Shown piece after piece: positions 1 through 6,115 of a stretch of DNA of 11,924 nt. A program made the translations under genes and the position numbers. The notes under the pieces are model-generated. The model ran no database searches. It saw nothing but the letters and a program-made list of their open reading frames with translations, and was not told where the DNA came from. Every line of letters starts with the position of its first letter. Positions within the stretch are counted from its first letter, which is position 1. The stretch is from JBFMEX01 sp040752215 (GTDB lineage Bacteria; Pseudomonadota; Alphaproteobacteria; Rhizobiales; Hyphomicrobiaceae): the NCBI GenBank assembly GCA_040752215.1, contig JBFMEX010000083.1:1-11924 (forward strand), read 5' to 3'.

Positions 1-27
1 GTCCTTGCGTATCTCCAGCGCAGCCAT
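1..27 (-). CDS. Start of an unidentified gene, cut by the left edge
   Basis: Only nine codons are visible, reading MAALEIRKD. The start is supported by a good ribosome binding site: GGAGGG lies four bases before the ATG on the minus strand. The gene follows the 67-residue ORF by 16 bases in the same direction, so it is probably the last visible member of the DUF2092 operon. The hydrophobic-charged pattern LEIRK resembles the first strand of several cytoplasmic enzyme families, including ABC ATPases, but nine residues cannot identify a family. No signal peptide is apparent in what is visible. Confidence 0.45.
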
Positions 28-43
28 GATGCCCTCCGTCGAA

Positions 44-247
44 TCAGCGACCAGAGGGAACCATGGAGGGTGGCCTCTCGTGAACCGCCACCGCGCAACA
101 GGAGTCGATCAAATCATTGGGCGGTATAATCAGGTCTCGATTTGAGCTTGCCCCTCCGTCCGTCGCATTTGCGGATATGGCGCCGCAATAGGGCATGACG
201 ATAGCCGCAGCAGCGCATAGCGCTGCTACGTGAAGGAATTCGCGCAC
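44..247 (-). CDS. Small predicted exported protein (67 aa), function unknown
   Basis: I do not recognise this protein. It would start at a GTG (245-247), six bases after the stop of the upstream 70-residue gene, and ends 16 bases before the next start, so the spacing fits an operon. The first 28 or so residues look like a signal peptide: a short charged start, the hydrophobic run VAALCAAAAIVM, then a likely cleavage site near SANA. The remaining roughly 40 residues hold a CC pair and no known motif. The ribosome binding site is weak (GCGGA). The tight fit between neighbours and the signal-like start support it. Its short length and weak start mean it could be a chance open frame. Confidence 0.45.
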   Translation of the reverse strand: MREFLHVAALCAAAAIVMPYCGAISANATDGGASSNRDLIIPPNDLIDSCCAVAVHERPPSMVPSGR

Positions 248-253
248 GATCCG

Positions 254-466
254 CTAGCAATTATAGACACCTGCCGCGCAGCGTCGAGTGGTACGCCGCG
301 CAGAGCCGGCGACGCTAACTGGAGTAAGGGGTCGTCCGACTTTAGCTTCGGCCGTCGACATCAGGACCACCGCGCCAGGGAGCGGCACTCGCCCGGCAAG
401 CTCGACTCCACCAACAGCGATCAGGCTTGCCAAAAGCAAGAATGCAGTACTTTTGAACGTCGTCAT
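254..466 (-). CDS. Small exported basic protein (70 aa), coupled to DUF2092 gene
   Basis: The N-terminal 41 residues form an unusually long but typical signal peptide with a hydrophobic core (FLLLASLIAVGG) and a likely cleavage site after STAEA. The mature part is only about 29 residues and basic: VGRPLTPVSVAG, then SARRTTRRC. From memory, this VGRPLTPVSVAG-ARRTTRR layout recurs in small hypothetical exported proteins of Bradyrhizobium and relatives; no function is known to me. Its ATG overlaps the stop of the DUF2092 gene as ATGA (463-466), so translation is probably coupled. A strong ribosome binding site, AAAGGAGG, precedes the ATG by six bases. The start, signal peptide and coupling make this a confident gene despite its size. 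Confidence 0.75.
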   Translation of the reverse strand: MTTFKSTAFLLLASLIAVGGVELAGRVPLPGAVVLMSTAEAKVGRPLTPVSVAGSARRTTRRCAAGVYNC

Positions 467-1284
467 TGAGCGCCTCCTTTGACAAAGTGACCCGGCAACT
501 CATCGAACTCTTCCATGCTCTTGACGTCTTTTAGGTCAACCTTCTTGGCGCCTGCCGGAGCTTTGAAACTGAAGTCGACTGACGCGGCCTCGCCTCCGGC
601 TTTCCAATTTCTGACTTGGATGCTGTATTGCGGGCCACCGGTAACCAGCTTGGAGGTGATGACAAATCGACAAGGATAGGGATGCTCGCCTTGGGCGATC
701 CAGATCTGCCAATCGACCTCCTTGTTGCGAAACGCGAGATGATCGCATTCGGTGCCACCGATCACACCGCTCCCCAGGTCTTTGACCTCGACGACGTCGG
801 GCATCAGCTGGTCGTAGGCATTGGAAAGAAGCAAGTCCGCGGCCGGTAGCGGTCTATGATATTTGTCCTTCAACTCATCAATGAGATGGTCGACGGTTCC
901 GGGAATGTCGACCTGCGTGTAGATGTTCAAGCCCTTTCCAAGCAACGTCAGTATCTTGCCATCAAAGACGCTTTCGATATTGGCAAATCCACCAACTCTG
1001 GTGGCTCGGATCTTGTCAGGTCGGGACAGCGCAAGCGTGCCCGAGCTCGCCAGTGCGATCTTCTGGTCGTCCTTGGTGACAACCTCGAGAGTTGTGTCGT
1101 ACTCGAACGATAAGACCTTCTGCGCCGACATGTAATCGGACATGGCCTTCAGTAGGCTCTTGGCTTCTGTTTCCCCGGCTCTCGCGATCGTGGATATCGC
1201 CATACCAGCCATCAAGGCCAGCCAAAGCGCTGCCCCGCCTGCAGTAGAAATACACGTCAGTCTGCGGGTCGCCATTGACATCAT
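463..1284 (-). CDS. DUF2092 family predicted periplasmic protein (273 aa)
   Basis: The protein starts with a signal peptide (residues 1-36, basic ATRR then a hydrophobic core, likely cut after IARA). The mature part matches the DUF2092 family: GTLALSRPDKIRA at 82-94, FDGK at 107-110, ECDHLAFR at 179-186 and DWQIWI at 191-196, followed by PCRFVITS. The family is described as predicted periplasmic, and I believe it resembles the beta-sheet fold of LolA/LolB lipoprotein carriers; its biochemical role is not established. I chose the ATG at 1284, not the upstream in-frame GTG at 1353. AAAGGAAG lies about eight bases before this ATG, and the 23 upstream codons would read into the insertion sequence remnant and spoil the signal peptide. 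It heads an operon whose next gene overlaps it by four bases. Its G+C is clearly lower than the right part of the window. Confidence 0.85.
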   Translation of the reverse strand: MMSMATRRLTCISTAGGAALWLALMAGMAISTIARAGETEAKSLLKAMSDYMSAQKVLSFEYDTTLEVVTKDDQKIALASSGTLALSRPDKIRATRVGGFANIESVFDGKILTLLGKGLNIYTQVDIPGTVDHLIDELKDKYHRPLPAADLLLSNAYDQLMPDVVEVKDLGSGVIGGTECDHLAFRNKEVDWQIWIAQGEHPYPCRFVITSKLVTGGPQYSIQVRNWKAGGEAASVDFSFKAPAGAKKVDLKDVKSMEEFDELPGHFVKGGAQ

Positions 1285-1339
1285 ACGCCACTTCCTTTCA
1301 ACGTGCCCCACAGCCACCGGATGAGTTCTTGTAGCACGT

Positions 1340-1690
1340 AGCTGAGCTATCACAAGATCTTGGTGACGGCCGGGGCGGTCAGGCGGCGGCGGTTTTGGGC
1401 TGATTGGCGACCTTCTTCGGCACGACTTCCAGCCCGTCGGAGAACTTCACACCCAGGATCAGTTTTGGCAACAGGGCATGACCGTCGAGGCGGCGCCACG
1501 AGCGTTGCGAGCCCTCGACGGGCTTGAATACCATGGCGAGCGCGGTCTTGTTCGACAGGCAGCCCTTCGATCGGATCGTGCGGTGCCGGACCGTCGCGAA
1601 CGTGCTCTCGATCGGATTCGTCGTTCGCAGATGCTTCCAGTGCTCGGCGGGGAAATCGTAGAACGCCAGCAGCGCATTACGATCCTTGAC
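1340..1690 (-). mobile_element. Truncated IS256-family insertion sequence, 3' end only
   Basis: The segment holds the last quarter of an IS256-type transposase gene plus about 40 bases of 3' flank. On the minus strand the flank after the stop reads CCGTCACCAAGATCTTG then TGATAGCTC, which resembles the sequence between transposase stop and terminal inverted repeat in related elements. The exact outer end (around 1335-1345) is an estimate. The 5' three quarters and the other terminal repeat are missing. The broken end at about 1690 abuts a REP-like motif. The remnant lies directly upstream of the DUF2092 gene, so that gene's promoter must lie in or beyond it. Confidence 0.7.
1379..1690 (-). pseudogene. 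IS256-family (mutator-type) transposase, C-terminal fragment
   Basis: About 103 codons are recognisable, beginning near VKDRNALLAFYDFP and ending PKTAAA at a normal stop. Landmarks typical of the C-terminal region are FPAEHWKHLRTTNPIES, FATVRHRTIRSKG, MVFKPVEG and LPKLILGVKFSDGLEVV. IS256 transposases are about 400 residues long, so roughly 300 residues are absent, including the first two catalytic aspartates. The TNPIES stretch lies in the region expected to hold the third acidic residue. Upstream of codon 1690 the frame stays open for another 49 codons, but those residues (from MCGRRGAAIRG) show no transposase similarity and read through the repeats. The fragment cannot be active. Confidence 0.9.
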
Positions 1691-1693
1691 GGG

Positions 1694-1716
1694 AGTCCCG
1701 GGGACGCAATACTTAA
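1694..1716. repeat. Single REP-like motif next to IS remnant
   Basis: On the minus strand this reads TTAAGTATTGCGTCCCCGGG. It shares the core GTCCCCGG with both arms of the adjacent inverted repeat (1732-1813). It probably represents a solitary copy of the same family. It begins four bases from the broken end of the IS256 fragment. Confidence 0.5.
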
Positions 1717-1730
1717 CTCGTCGGCTCCGT

Positions 1731-1814
1731 GAATTCCGGGGACACGATCCCGATCGCGGGAGGTGGGTGGCAGGAAGGCGCGTGGCGCAGGCGATCGGGA
1801 CATGTCCCCGAATG
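1731..1814. repeat. REPIN-like imperfect inverted repeat
   Basis: Two arms face each other. The left arm (1732-1757), read as its complement, is GCGATCGGGATCGTGTCCCC then GGAAT. The right arm (1791-1813) is GCGATCGGGACATGTCCCCG then AAT. They match over about 22 positions apart from two single-base gaps and one mismatch, separated by a 33-base G-rich spacer (1758-1790). Paired REP units in inverted order are called REPINs and are moved by RAYT (Y1-type) transposases acting in trans. No RAYT gene is in the window. The arms are clear in the sequence; assignment to the REPIN class is by resemblance. Confidence 0.65.
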
Positions 1815-1835
1815 GCGGCCCCGCGTCTCCCACAC

Positions 1836-1870
1836 ATACACAGAAAGGAGCCGCGGGGTGCCGCGGCTCC
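1836..1870 (-). terminator. Rho-independent terminator of the cytochrome c peroxidase gene
   Basis: A perfect ten-base-pair stem, GGAGCCGCGG (1847-1856) and CCGCGGCTCC (1861-1870), closes a four-base loop. Read on the minus strand it is followed by TTTCTGTGTATG, a modest U-rich tail. It lies 46 bases downstream of the peroxidase stop. Confidence 0.85.
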
Positions 1871-1915
1871 GTCGTCTCGTGCGTCTCTCGGCGTATGTGC
1901 CGGACGGCCCGCCGC

Positions 1916-2908
1916 TCAGAACGGCTTCGGCCGCGGGGTCTTGTCGCTCGAGGGCGGCAGGATCGGCATCATGAAGGTCGGCTGGTCGCCGGTCAGGCTC
2001 CTCAGGAAGGCGACGATCTTGGCGCTCTCGTCGGCCGAGAACTTCTTGCCGAGCTGGAGCCGGCCCATGACGTCGACTGCCTCGGTGAGCGTGTTGGCGG
2101 CGCCGTCGTGGAAGTAGGGATAGGTCATCTCCACGTTGCGCAGCGTCGGCACCTTGAAGTTGAAGCGGTCGGCGTCCTTGCCGGTGACGGCCGAGCGGCC
2201 TTCCGCCGGGCTCTTCGCCTTGTAGGGCTCGACCACGCCCATCTTCTGGAACGAGGCGCCGCCGACCGCGGGGCCGTTGTGGCAGGCGATGCAGCCGCTG
2301 TCCTTGAACAGCGCGTAGCCGGCGAGCTCGTCGGCGGTGAGCGCGTCCTTCTTGCCGAGCAGCCACTGGTCGAAGCGCGAATTGGGGGTGACGAGCGTCT
2401 TCTCGAACTCGGCGATCGCTGCAGTCACCTGGTCGATGTCGATCTTGTCCTTGCCGAACACCTGTTTGAACTCGCGCACGTAGGCGGGGATCGATTCGAG
2501 CACGTCGATCGCCAGCGTGTGGGAGAACGCCATCTCGCCCGGGTTGGCGATCGGGCCGCCGGCCTGCGCCTTCAAGTCGGCGGCGCGGCCGTCCCAGAAC
2601 TGGGCCACGTTGAGGGACGAGTTCAGCACCGTCGGGGCGTTGATCGGGCCCTGCTGCCACTTGTCGCCGATCGAGGTCGGGATGTTGTCGCTGCCGCCCA
2701 TCGACAGGTTGTGGCAGGAGTTGCAGGAGATGAAGCCGGACTTGGACAGCCGCGGATCGAAATAGAGCTTCTTGCCGAGCTCGACCATGCCGAGGTTGAT
2801 GCTCTGCGGCGGCTTTACGGGCTCGATCGGTTCCTGAGCCGTGGCGTTTGTCGCGGCCAGCGCCATCGCGCTCGCGGCCGACAGCAAGGCTGCAATCGTC
2901 TGTCTCAT
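1916..2908 (-). CDS. Diheme cytochrome c peroxidase / MauG-family protein (330 aa)
   Basis: A periplasmic diheme enzyme expected to reduce hydrogen peroxide to water with electrons from small cytochromes. A signal peptide covers residues 1-25 (cut near ATAQ). The N-terminal heme site is CNSCH (62-66) and the second is CIACH (206-210). Other family landmarks are FWDGRA (104-109, the inter-heme Trp), GEMAFSH with the conserved Glu125, VPTLRNV (253-259), YFHDGA and VMG with the probable ligand Met281. The length is normal. Unusually, the position expected to hold the distal His ligand of the peroxidatic heme (SIGHGW in the Pseudomonas enzyme, from memory) reads SIGDKW here, with Asp82. The ATG is preceded by AGGAGA at seven bases. 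The gene ends before a strong terminator and is divergent from a second heme protein gene. A MauG-like role on another substrate cannot be excluded. Confidence 0.92.
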   Translation of the reverse strand: MRQTIAALLSAASAMALAATNATAQEPIEPVKPPQSINLGMVELGKKLYFDPRLSKSGFISCNSCHNLSMGGSDNIPTSIGDKWQQGPINAPTVLNSSLNVAQFWDGRAADLKAQAGGPIANPGEMAFSHTLAIDVLESIPAYVREFKQVFGKDKIDIDQVTAAIAEFEKTLVTPNSRFDQWLLGKKDALTADELAGYALFKDSGCIACHNGPAVGGASFQKMGVVEPYKAKSPAEGRSAVTGKDADRFNFKVPTLRNVEMTYPYFHDGAANTLTEAVDVMGRLQLGKKFSADESAKIVAFLRSLTGDQPTFMMPILPPSSDKTPRPKPF

Positions 2909-3231
2909 CAGCGTCTCCTATGGTTGAATCGATCGCGGGGCGCCATCGGCGCCGCACGACCCGGCGCCTCCGACTTTCCGCGCGTGGTCGCGATGGGCCC
3001 ATGAGACGCATCAAGCCGCAGACTGATCGAAGTCAGCGCGCTGTCACCATCGCGTGAGGCGGGCCTGTCAGATCGTCGCGCCCGTCCGCTGGACGCGCCT
3101 CTCGATAGCCGAGCGTGAGGGTCGCGATTGCGCTGGCACTACCCCGCGCGGCATGGCTTGATGAGGTCTGCGGAGCGACCGGCGACACGTGTCCGCACGA
3201 GGAAACGAACGACCGCCAAGGAGCATGTTCC
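2909..3231. other. Divergent intergenic region between two heme protein genes
   Basis: This 323-base stretch holds the start regions of both the peroxidase gene (minus) and the Tll0287-like gene (plus). Visible sites are the two ribosome binding sites (AGGAGA complement near 2916-2921; AAGGAG at 3218-3223) and a ten-base palindrome ATGGGCCCAT at 2993-3002. I found no convincing -35/-10 pair and no good FNR or OxyR site. An open frame starting at 3115 runs into the heme protein gene, but it adds residues that would block the signal peptide. Confidence 0.5.
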
Positions 3232-3804
3232 ATGAAGCGTTCTACTCTTCTCGCGCCGCTTGCTGCCGTGGTGCTGGCCGCACCGGCCGTGCGCGCCGAC
3301 GATGCGGGCCGGATCGCCAAGGCGCGCGAGGCGATCAAGGGTCTCGCCGACGATCTGCGCAACGAGCTGGTGACCGCGATCAAGGCCGGCGGGCCGGTAG
3401 CGGCGCTCGGTGTTTGCAACACGCGTGCGATCGAAATCCAGGAGCAGCGCTCGAAGGCGATGGGGCTGACGGTGGCGCGCACCGCGCTCAAGGTGCGCAA
3501 TCCGAAGAACGCGCCCGACGACTTCGAGCGCAAGGCAATGGAGGGCTTCGTCGAGAGGATGAAGGCCGGCGCCGACCCGATGGCGCTCGAGCACGCGGAG
3601 ACGACGACCAAGGACGGCGTCAAGGTGTTCCGCTACATGAAGCCGATCCCGACCGCGGCCGAGCCGTGCCTCACCTGCCATGGCAGCGAGCTGAAGCCGG
3701 AGGTGGCGGCAGAGGTGAAGCGTCTCTACCCCTCGGACCAGGCGACGGGCTTCAAGGCCAGCGACCTGCGGGGCGCATTCACGGTGACGCAGAAGGTGGA
3801 GTAG
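3232..3804 (+). CDS. Tll0287-like (DUF3365) c-type heme protein, exported (190 aa)
   Basis: A predicted periplasmic monoheme protein. Residues 1-22 form a signal peptide (MKRSTLL then a hydrophobic Ala/Val run, cut near VRA). The mature part follows the DUF3365/Tll0287-like layout: GGPVAALGVCN (53-63) with Cys62, then TALKVRNPKNAPDDFE (84-99), PIPTAAEPCLTCHG (138-151) with the heme site CLTCH at 146-150, and a final GFKASDLRGAFTV. In the family's structurally known member the heme is thought to have a cysteine axial ligand, which Cys62 could supply; this is from memory. Related domains occur as sensor modules and as free proteins, so a sensory or electron-transfer role is possible. I chose the ATG at 3232 because AAGGAG lies eight bases upstream and the signal peptide then starts properly. 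It is divergent from the peroxidase gene. Confidence 0.88.
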   Translation: MKRSTLLAPLAAVVLAAPAVRADDAGRIAKAREAIKGLADDLRNELVTAIKAGGPVAALGVCNTRAIEIQEQRSKAMGLTVARTALKVRNPKNAPDDFERKAMEGFVERMKAGADPMALEHAETTTKDGVKVFRYMKPIPTAAEPCLTCHGSELKPEVAAEVKRLYPSDQATGFKASDLRGAFTVTQKVE

Positions 3805-3868
3805 ATCGGGCTGCGGGGATGGACCTTGCGGGTCTGACCCCAAGTCGGAAGGCGGGATTCCCCCCACC

Positions 3869-3947
3869 CCCAATCCCCTCCCCACGAGGGGGAGGGGAGC
3901 AGCGGGCGCCGCTCGCGCGACCCGTCCCTCCCCCCTGGTGGGGGAGG
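3869..3947. repeat. Pair of GC-rich palindromes, intergenic
   Basis: The first hairpin is CCCCTCCCC (3875-3883) with GGGGAGGGG (3889-3897), a perfect nine-base-pair stem. The second is CCTCCCCC (3927-3934) with GGGGGAGG (3940-3947), a perfect eight-base-pair stem. They are about 30 bases apart. The stem of the first recurs exactly at 11902-11924, with a different loop. Repeats of this kind are common in Rhizobiales genomes; no named family is assigned here. Confidence 0.75.
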
Positions 3948-4038
3948 CTGGAGGGGGATGGCCGAACGCCTGCTGCGGGGTCGGACCCGCAGGGTCTGAC
4001 CCCCGTGTCCGACGTCGGGGTTTCCCCCGTTAACCCTG

Positions 4039-4054
4039 ACCCCCGCAAGGGGGT
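4039..4054. repeat. Short palindrome with GCAA tetraloop
   Basis: ACCCCC and GGGGGT pair around a GCAA loop, giving a compact GNRA-capped hairpin in RNA. It belongs to the palindrome mosaic upstream of der and lies 95 bases before its start codon, so it may be in the der leader transcript. No regulatory role is shown. Confidence 0.5.
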
Positions 4055-4148
4055 GGAGGATCTCGGCCCCTGTACGGGCCGGCGCCGACGCGCTAGTCAG
4101 CCGGGCAACGCAGGAGCCACCGCGGCCCGCGGGCCGCCGAGCGAGACC

Positions 4149-5519
4149 ATGTCCATCACCCCCACCATCACCATCGTCGGTCGACCGAACGTCGGCAAGT
4201 CGACGCTGTTCAACCGCCTCACCCATACCCGCGCCGCGCTGGTCTCCGACCTGCCGGGGCTGACCCGCGACCGGCGCGAGGGCGAGGCGACCGTCAATGG
4301 CCGCAAGGTGACGATCGTCGACACGGCCGGCCTCGAGGAGGCCTCCGCCGGCTCGATTGCCGACCGCATGCGCCGCCAGAGCGAGACCGCGATCCATGCC
4401 GCCGACCTCGTGCTGTTCGTCATCGACTCGCGCGAGGGCGTGACGCCGACCGACACGGCGTTCGCCCGCCTCGTGCATGCCTCCGGGCGGCCGGCAATCC
4501 TGGTTGCCAACAAGTGCGAGGGACGCGCCGGCGAGGCCGGTTTCTACGATGCGTTCGCGCTCGGCCTCGGCGAGCCGGTCGCGATCTCCGCCGAGCACGG
4601 CGAAGGGCTCGGTGAGCTCGATCGCGACATCGCCGCCGCGCTCGGCATCGCCGAACGCGAGGAGGACGCGGACGAGAAAGCCGTGGCCGAGGACGAGCGG
4701 CCGATCCGCGTCGCCATCGTTGGCCGACCCAACTCCGGCAAGTCGACGCTCGTCAACGCCATGCTCGGGGAGGAGCGCATGATCACCGGCCCGGAGCCGG
4801 GACTGACGCGGGATTCGATCCCGAACGACCTCGTGCTCGCCGGTCGCAAGGTGCGCCTGTTCGACACCGCGGGGCTTCGACGCAAGGCGCGCATCACCGA
4901 GCGCGCAGAAAAGCTGTCGGCGAGCGACGCCATTCGCGCCATTCGCTTCGCCGAGGTCGTGGTGCTGCTCGTCGATGCCGAACGTCCGCTCGAGCACCAG
5001 GATCTGACCATCGGCGATCTCGTCTGCGAGGAGGGGCGCGCACTGGTCGTCGCCGTCAACAAGTGGGACCTCGTCGACAACAAGCAGAGGCAGCTCAAGG
5101 AGCTGAAGGAGACGCTGGCCGAGCGCCTCGCGCAGGCGCCGGGCGTGGCGCTGGTGCCGATTTCCGCGCTTGCCGAGAAGGGGCTCGACAAGCTGGCGCG
5201 GGCGGTGATCGAGGCCTACGAGACCTGGAACCGGCGCGTGCCGACGTCGGACTTGAACCGCTGGCTCGCCGAGGCACTCGCGCGTCACGCCCCGCCCGCC
5301 TCCGCCGGCCGGCAGATCAAGATCCGCTACGTGACGCAGCCCTCGACCCGGCCGCCGTCGTTCGTCGCGTTCTGCTCCAAGCCCGGCGACTTGCCGCAGT
5401 CCTACGTTCGCTACCTGACCAATAGTCTGAGAAAGGCGTTCGACCTGCCCGGCGTGCCGATCCGCTTCTCATTGAGAAAAGGCGAGAATCCCTACGCCAC
5501 GCGCGGCCGGCGCGGCTGA
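4149..5519 (+). CDS. der: Ribosome biogenesis GTPase Der (EngA), 456 aa
   Basis: Der is an essential GTPase with two tandem G domains that helps assemble the 50S ribosomal subunit in the cytoplasm. The first G domain has GRPNVGKS (11-18), DTAG (58-61), NKCE (121-124) and SAEHG (147-151). An acidic linker (about 168-184) leads to the second, with GRPNSGKS (192-199), DTAG (239-242), NKWD (304-307) and SAL (339-341). A KH-like domain fills the C-terminus to the end. NKCE in place of NKxD in the first domain is normal for this family. All G motifs are intact and the length is typical. The frame is open far upstream, but similarity begins at MSITPTITIVGRPN, which fixes the ATG at 4149. The ribosome binding site is weak (GAGCGAG). 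The bamB-like and TPR genes that often precede der in alphaproteobacteria are absent here. Confidence 0.97.
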   Translation: MSITPTITIVGRPNVGKSTLFNRLTHTRAALVSDLPGLTRDRREGEATVNGRKVTIVDTAGLEEASAGSIADRMRRQSETAIHAADLVLFVIDSREGVTPTDTAFARLVHASGRPAILVANKCEGRAGEAGFYDAFALGLGEPVAISAEHGEGLGELDRDIAAALGIAEREEDADEKAVAEDERPIRVAIVGRPNSGKSTLVNAMLGEERMITGPEPGLTRDSIPNDLVLAGRKVRLFDTAGLRRKARITERAEKLSASDAIRAIRFAEVVVLLVDAERPLEHQDLTIGDLVCEEGRALVVAVNKWDLVDNKQRQLKELKETLAERLAQAPGVALVPISALAEKGLDKLARAVIEAYETWNRRVPTSDLNRWLAEALARHAPPASAGRQIKIRYVTQPSTRPPSFVAFCSKPGDLPQSYVRYLTNSLRKAFDLPGVPIRFSLRKGENPYATRGRRG

Positions 5520-5639
5520 CGGGTCGTCTCGGTCGCAGGCGGAACGGTGCTTTTGCCGCATTTGCGCCCAAACGGCTTCGGAGATACGGTCCCGCGCATT
5601 CGAGCGATCGAGATCAAGAAGCAAGAAGGATCAACACCC

Positions 5640-5921
5640 ATGTCGGTTACCCTGCGCGCCACGAGCTTGGGCTTGGCGCTCGGCCTCGCCACCGCGGCGC
5701 TCGTCACGATGCCCGGCGGCGATGCGCTTGCCCAGTCGGCGCGCGTCAAGGCCGCCTGCTCCGGCGACTACGGCCGGTTCTGCCCGAGCTATCCCGTCGG
5801 CAGCTCGCAGCTGCGCCAGTGCATGCGTGCCAACGGCAAGTTGCTGTCGCGCGACTGCGTCGACGCGCTCGTCGACGACGGCGAGATCAAGCGCAGCGAG
5901 TTGAAGTCGAAGCGGCGCTGA
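5640..5921 (+). CDS. Small exported Cys-rich protein (93 aa), function unknown
   Basis: A signal peptide (residues 1-32, hydrophobic LGLALGLATAALV, cut near ALAQ) precedes a mature domain of about 60 residues with four cysteines: C40, C48, C61 and C73. The pattern C-x7-C-x12-CM-x11-C with surrounding D-x-GRFCP and LRQCM-LLSRDCVDAL resembles a single Cys-rich repeat of the GLG1 type, seen in many small Rhizobiales exported proteins. Two disulfides are likely. The C-terminus is highly charged (EIKRSELKSKRR). AAGGA ends nine bases before the ATG at 5640, which I prefer to an in-frame upstream start at 5547 because it begins the signal peptide. It follows der by 120 bases. No function is known. 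Confidence 0.82.
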   Translation: MSVTLRATSLGLALGLATAALVTMPGGDALAQSARVKAACSGDYGRFCPSYPVGSSQLRQCMRANGKLLSRDCVDALVDDGEIKRSELKSKRR

Positions 5922-6115
5922 GCGGTTCCCGGGAAACGCAGAGGGCGGGAGCCCCGCAGCGAACCCGAAGATGCCGCGTGTCTCACCGCCCTCACGGGCT
6001 GCAGCCATCTCTGGCGCCGCACCGGACCACGGCATATAGGTTGCTGCAGTGGTGCGCGCAAGTGCACTGCGCGTTCGGCAGTCTCCGAGATCTGCCGCGA
6101 CGGGAGCCACGCGTC
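5922..6115. other. Intergenic region before holC
   Basis: No gene seen in these 194 bases. They carry a near-palindrome GCGGTTCCCGGGAAACGC just after the preceding stop (about 5923-5940), which has no loop and no T-run and so is a poor terminator. The holC ribosome binding site GGGAG lies at 6102-6106. Confidence 0.4.

Larger units (their letters stand above)
3805..4148. other. Gene-free tract with GC-rich palindromic repeats, upstream of der
   Basis: No protein frame here looks genuine. The tract is a mosaic of palindromes (listed separately at 3869-3947 and 4039-4054) and a shared dodecamer, GGGTCTGACCCC, at 3830-3841 and again at 3992-4003. A small hairpin GACCC-GCA-GGGTC lies at 3984-3996. 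Such mosaics are frequent between genes in Hyphomicrobiales. One or more of the hairpins may end transcription of the preceding heme protein gene. The promoter of der should lie within this stretch, but I could not identify it. Confidence 0.6.

Noticed and set aside
1691..1837. N-terminal extension of the transposase frame (49 codons upstream of the IS256 similarity).
   Set aside because: These residues come from reading through the REP-like repeats and have no similarity to IS256 transposases.
1713..3014. Long open frames on both strands over the peroxidase gene.
   Set aside because: They are shadows of the peroxidase gene, which has signal peptide, two CxxCH sites and ribosome binding site in its own frame.
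2909..3231. A possible FNR or OxyR operator between the two heme protein genes.
   Set aside because: TTGAAT and ATCAA fragments occur, but none forms a proper TTGAT-N4-ATCAA palindrome, and OxyR sites are too degenerate to call by eye.
3869..4054. A CRISPR array suggested by the series of palindromes.
   Set aside because: The units differ in stem, loop and spacing, and there are no uniform repeats with regular spacers.
3726..5288. A 520-codon minus-strand open frame opposite der.
   Set aside because: It mirrors the der codons, is rich in Arg, Gly and His typical of antisense frames, and shows no domain.
3189..5519. A single open frame of 776 codons running from the heme protein region through to the end of der.
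   Set aside because: The part before 4149 overlaps the Tll0287-like gene in another frame and the palindromic tract, with low-complexity Arg/Gly composition. Der similarity begins only at the ATG at 4149. High G+C makes such open frames common.
5923..5940. A terminator after the Cys-rich protein gene.
   Set aside because: The near-palindrome has no loop, one mismatch and no T-run.
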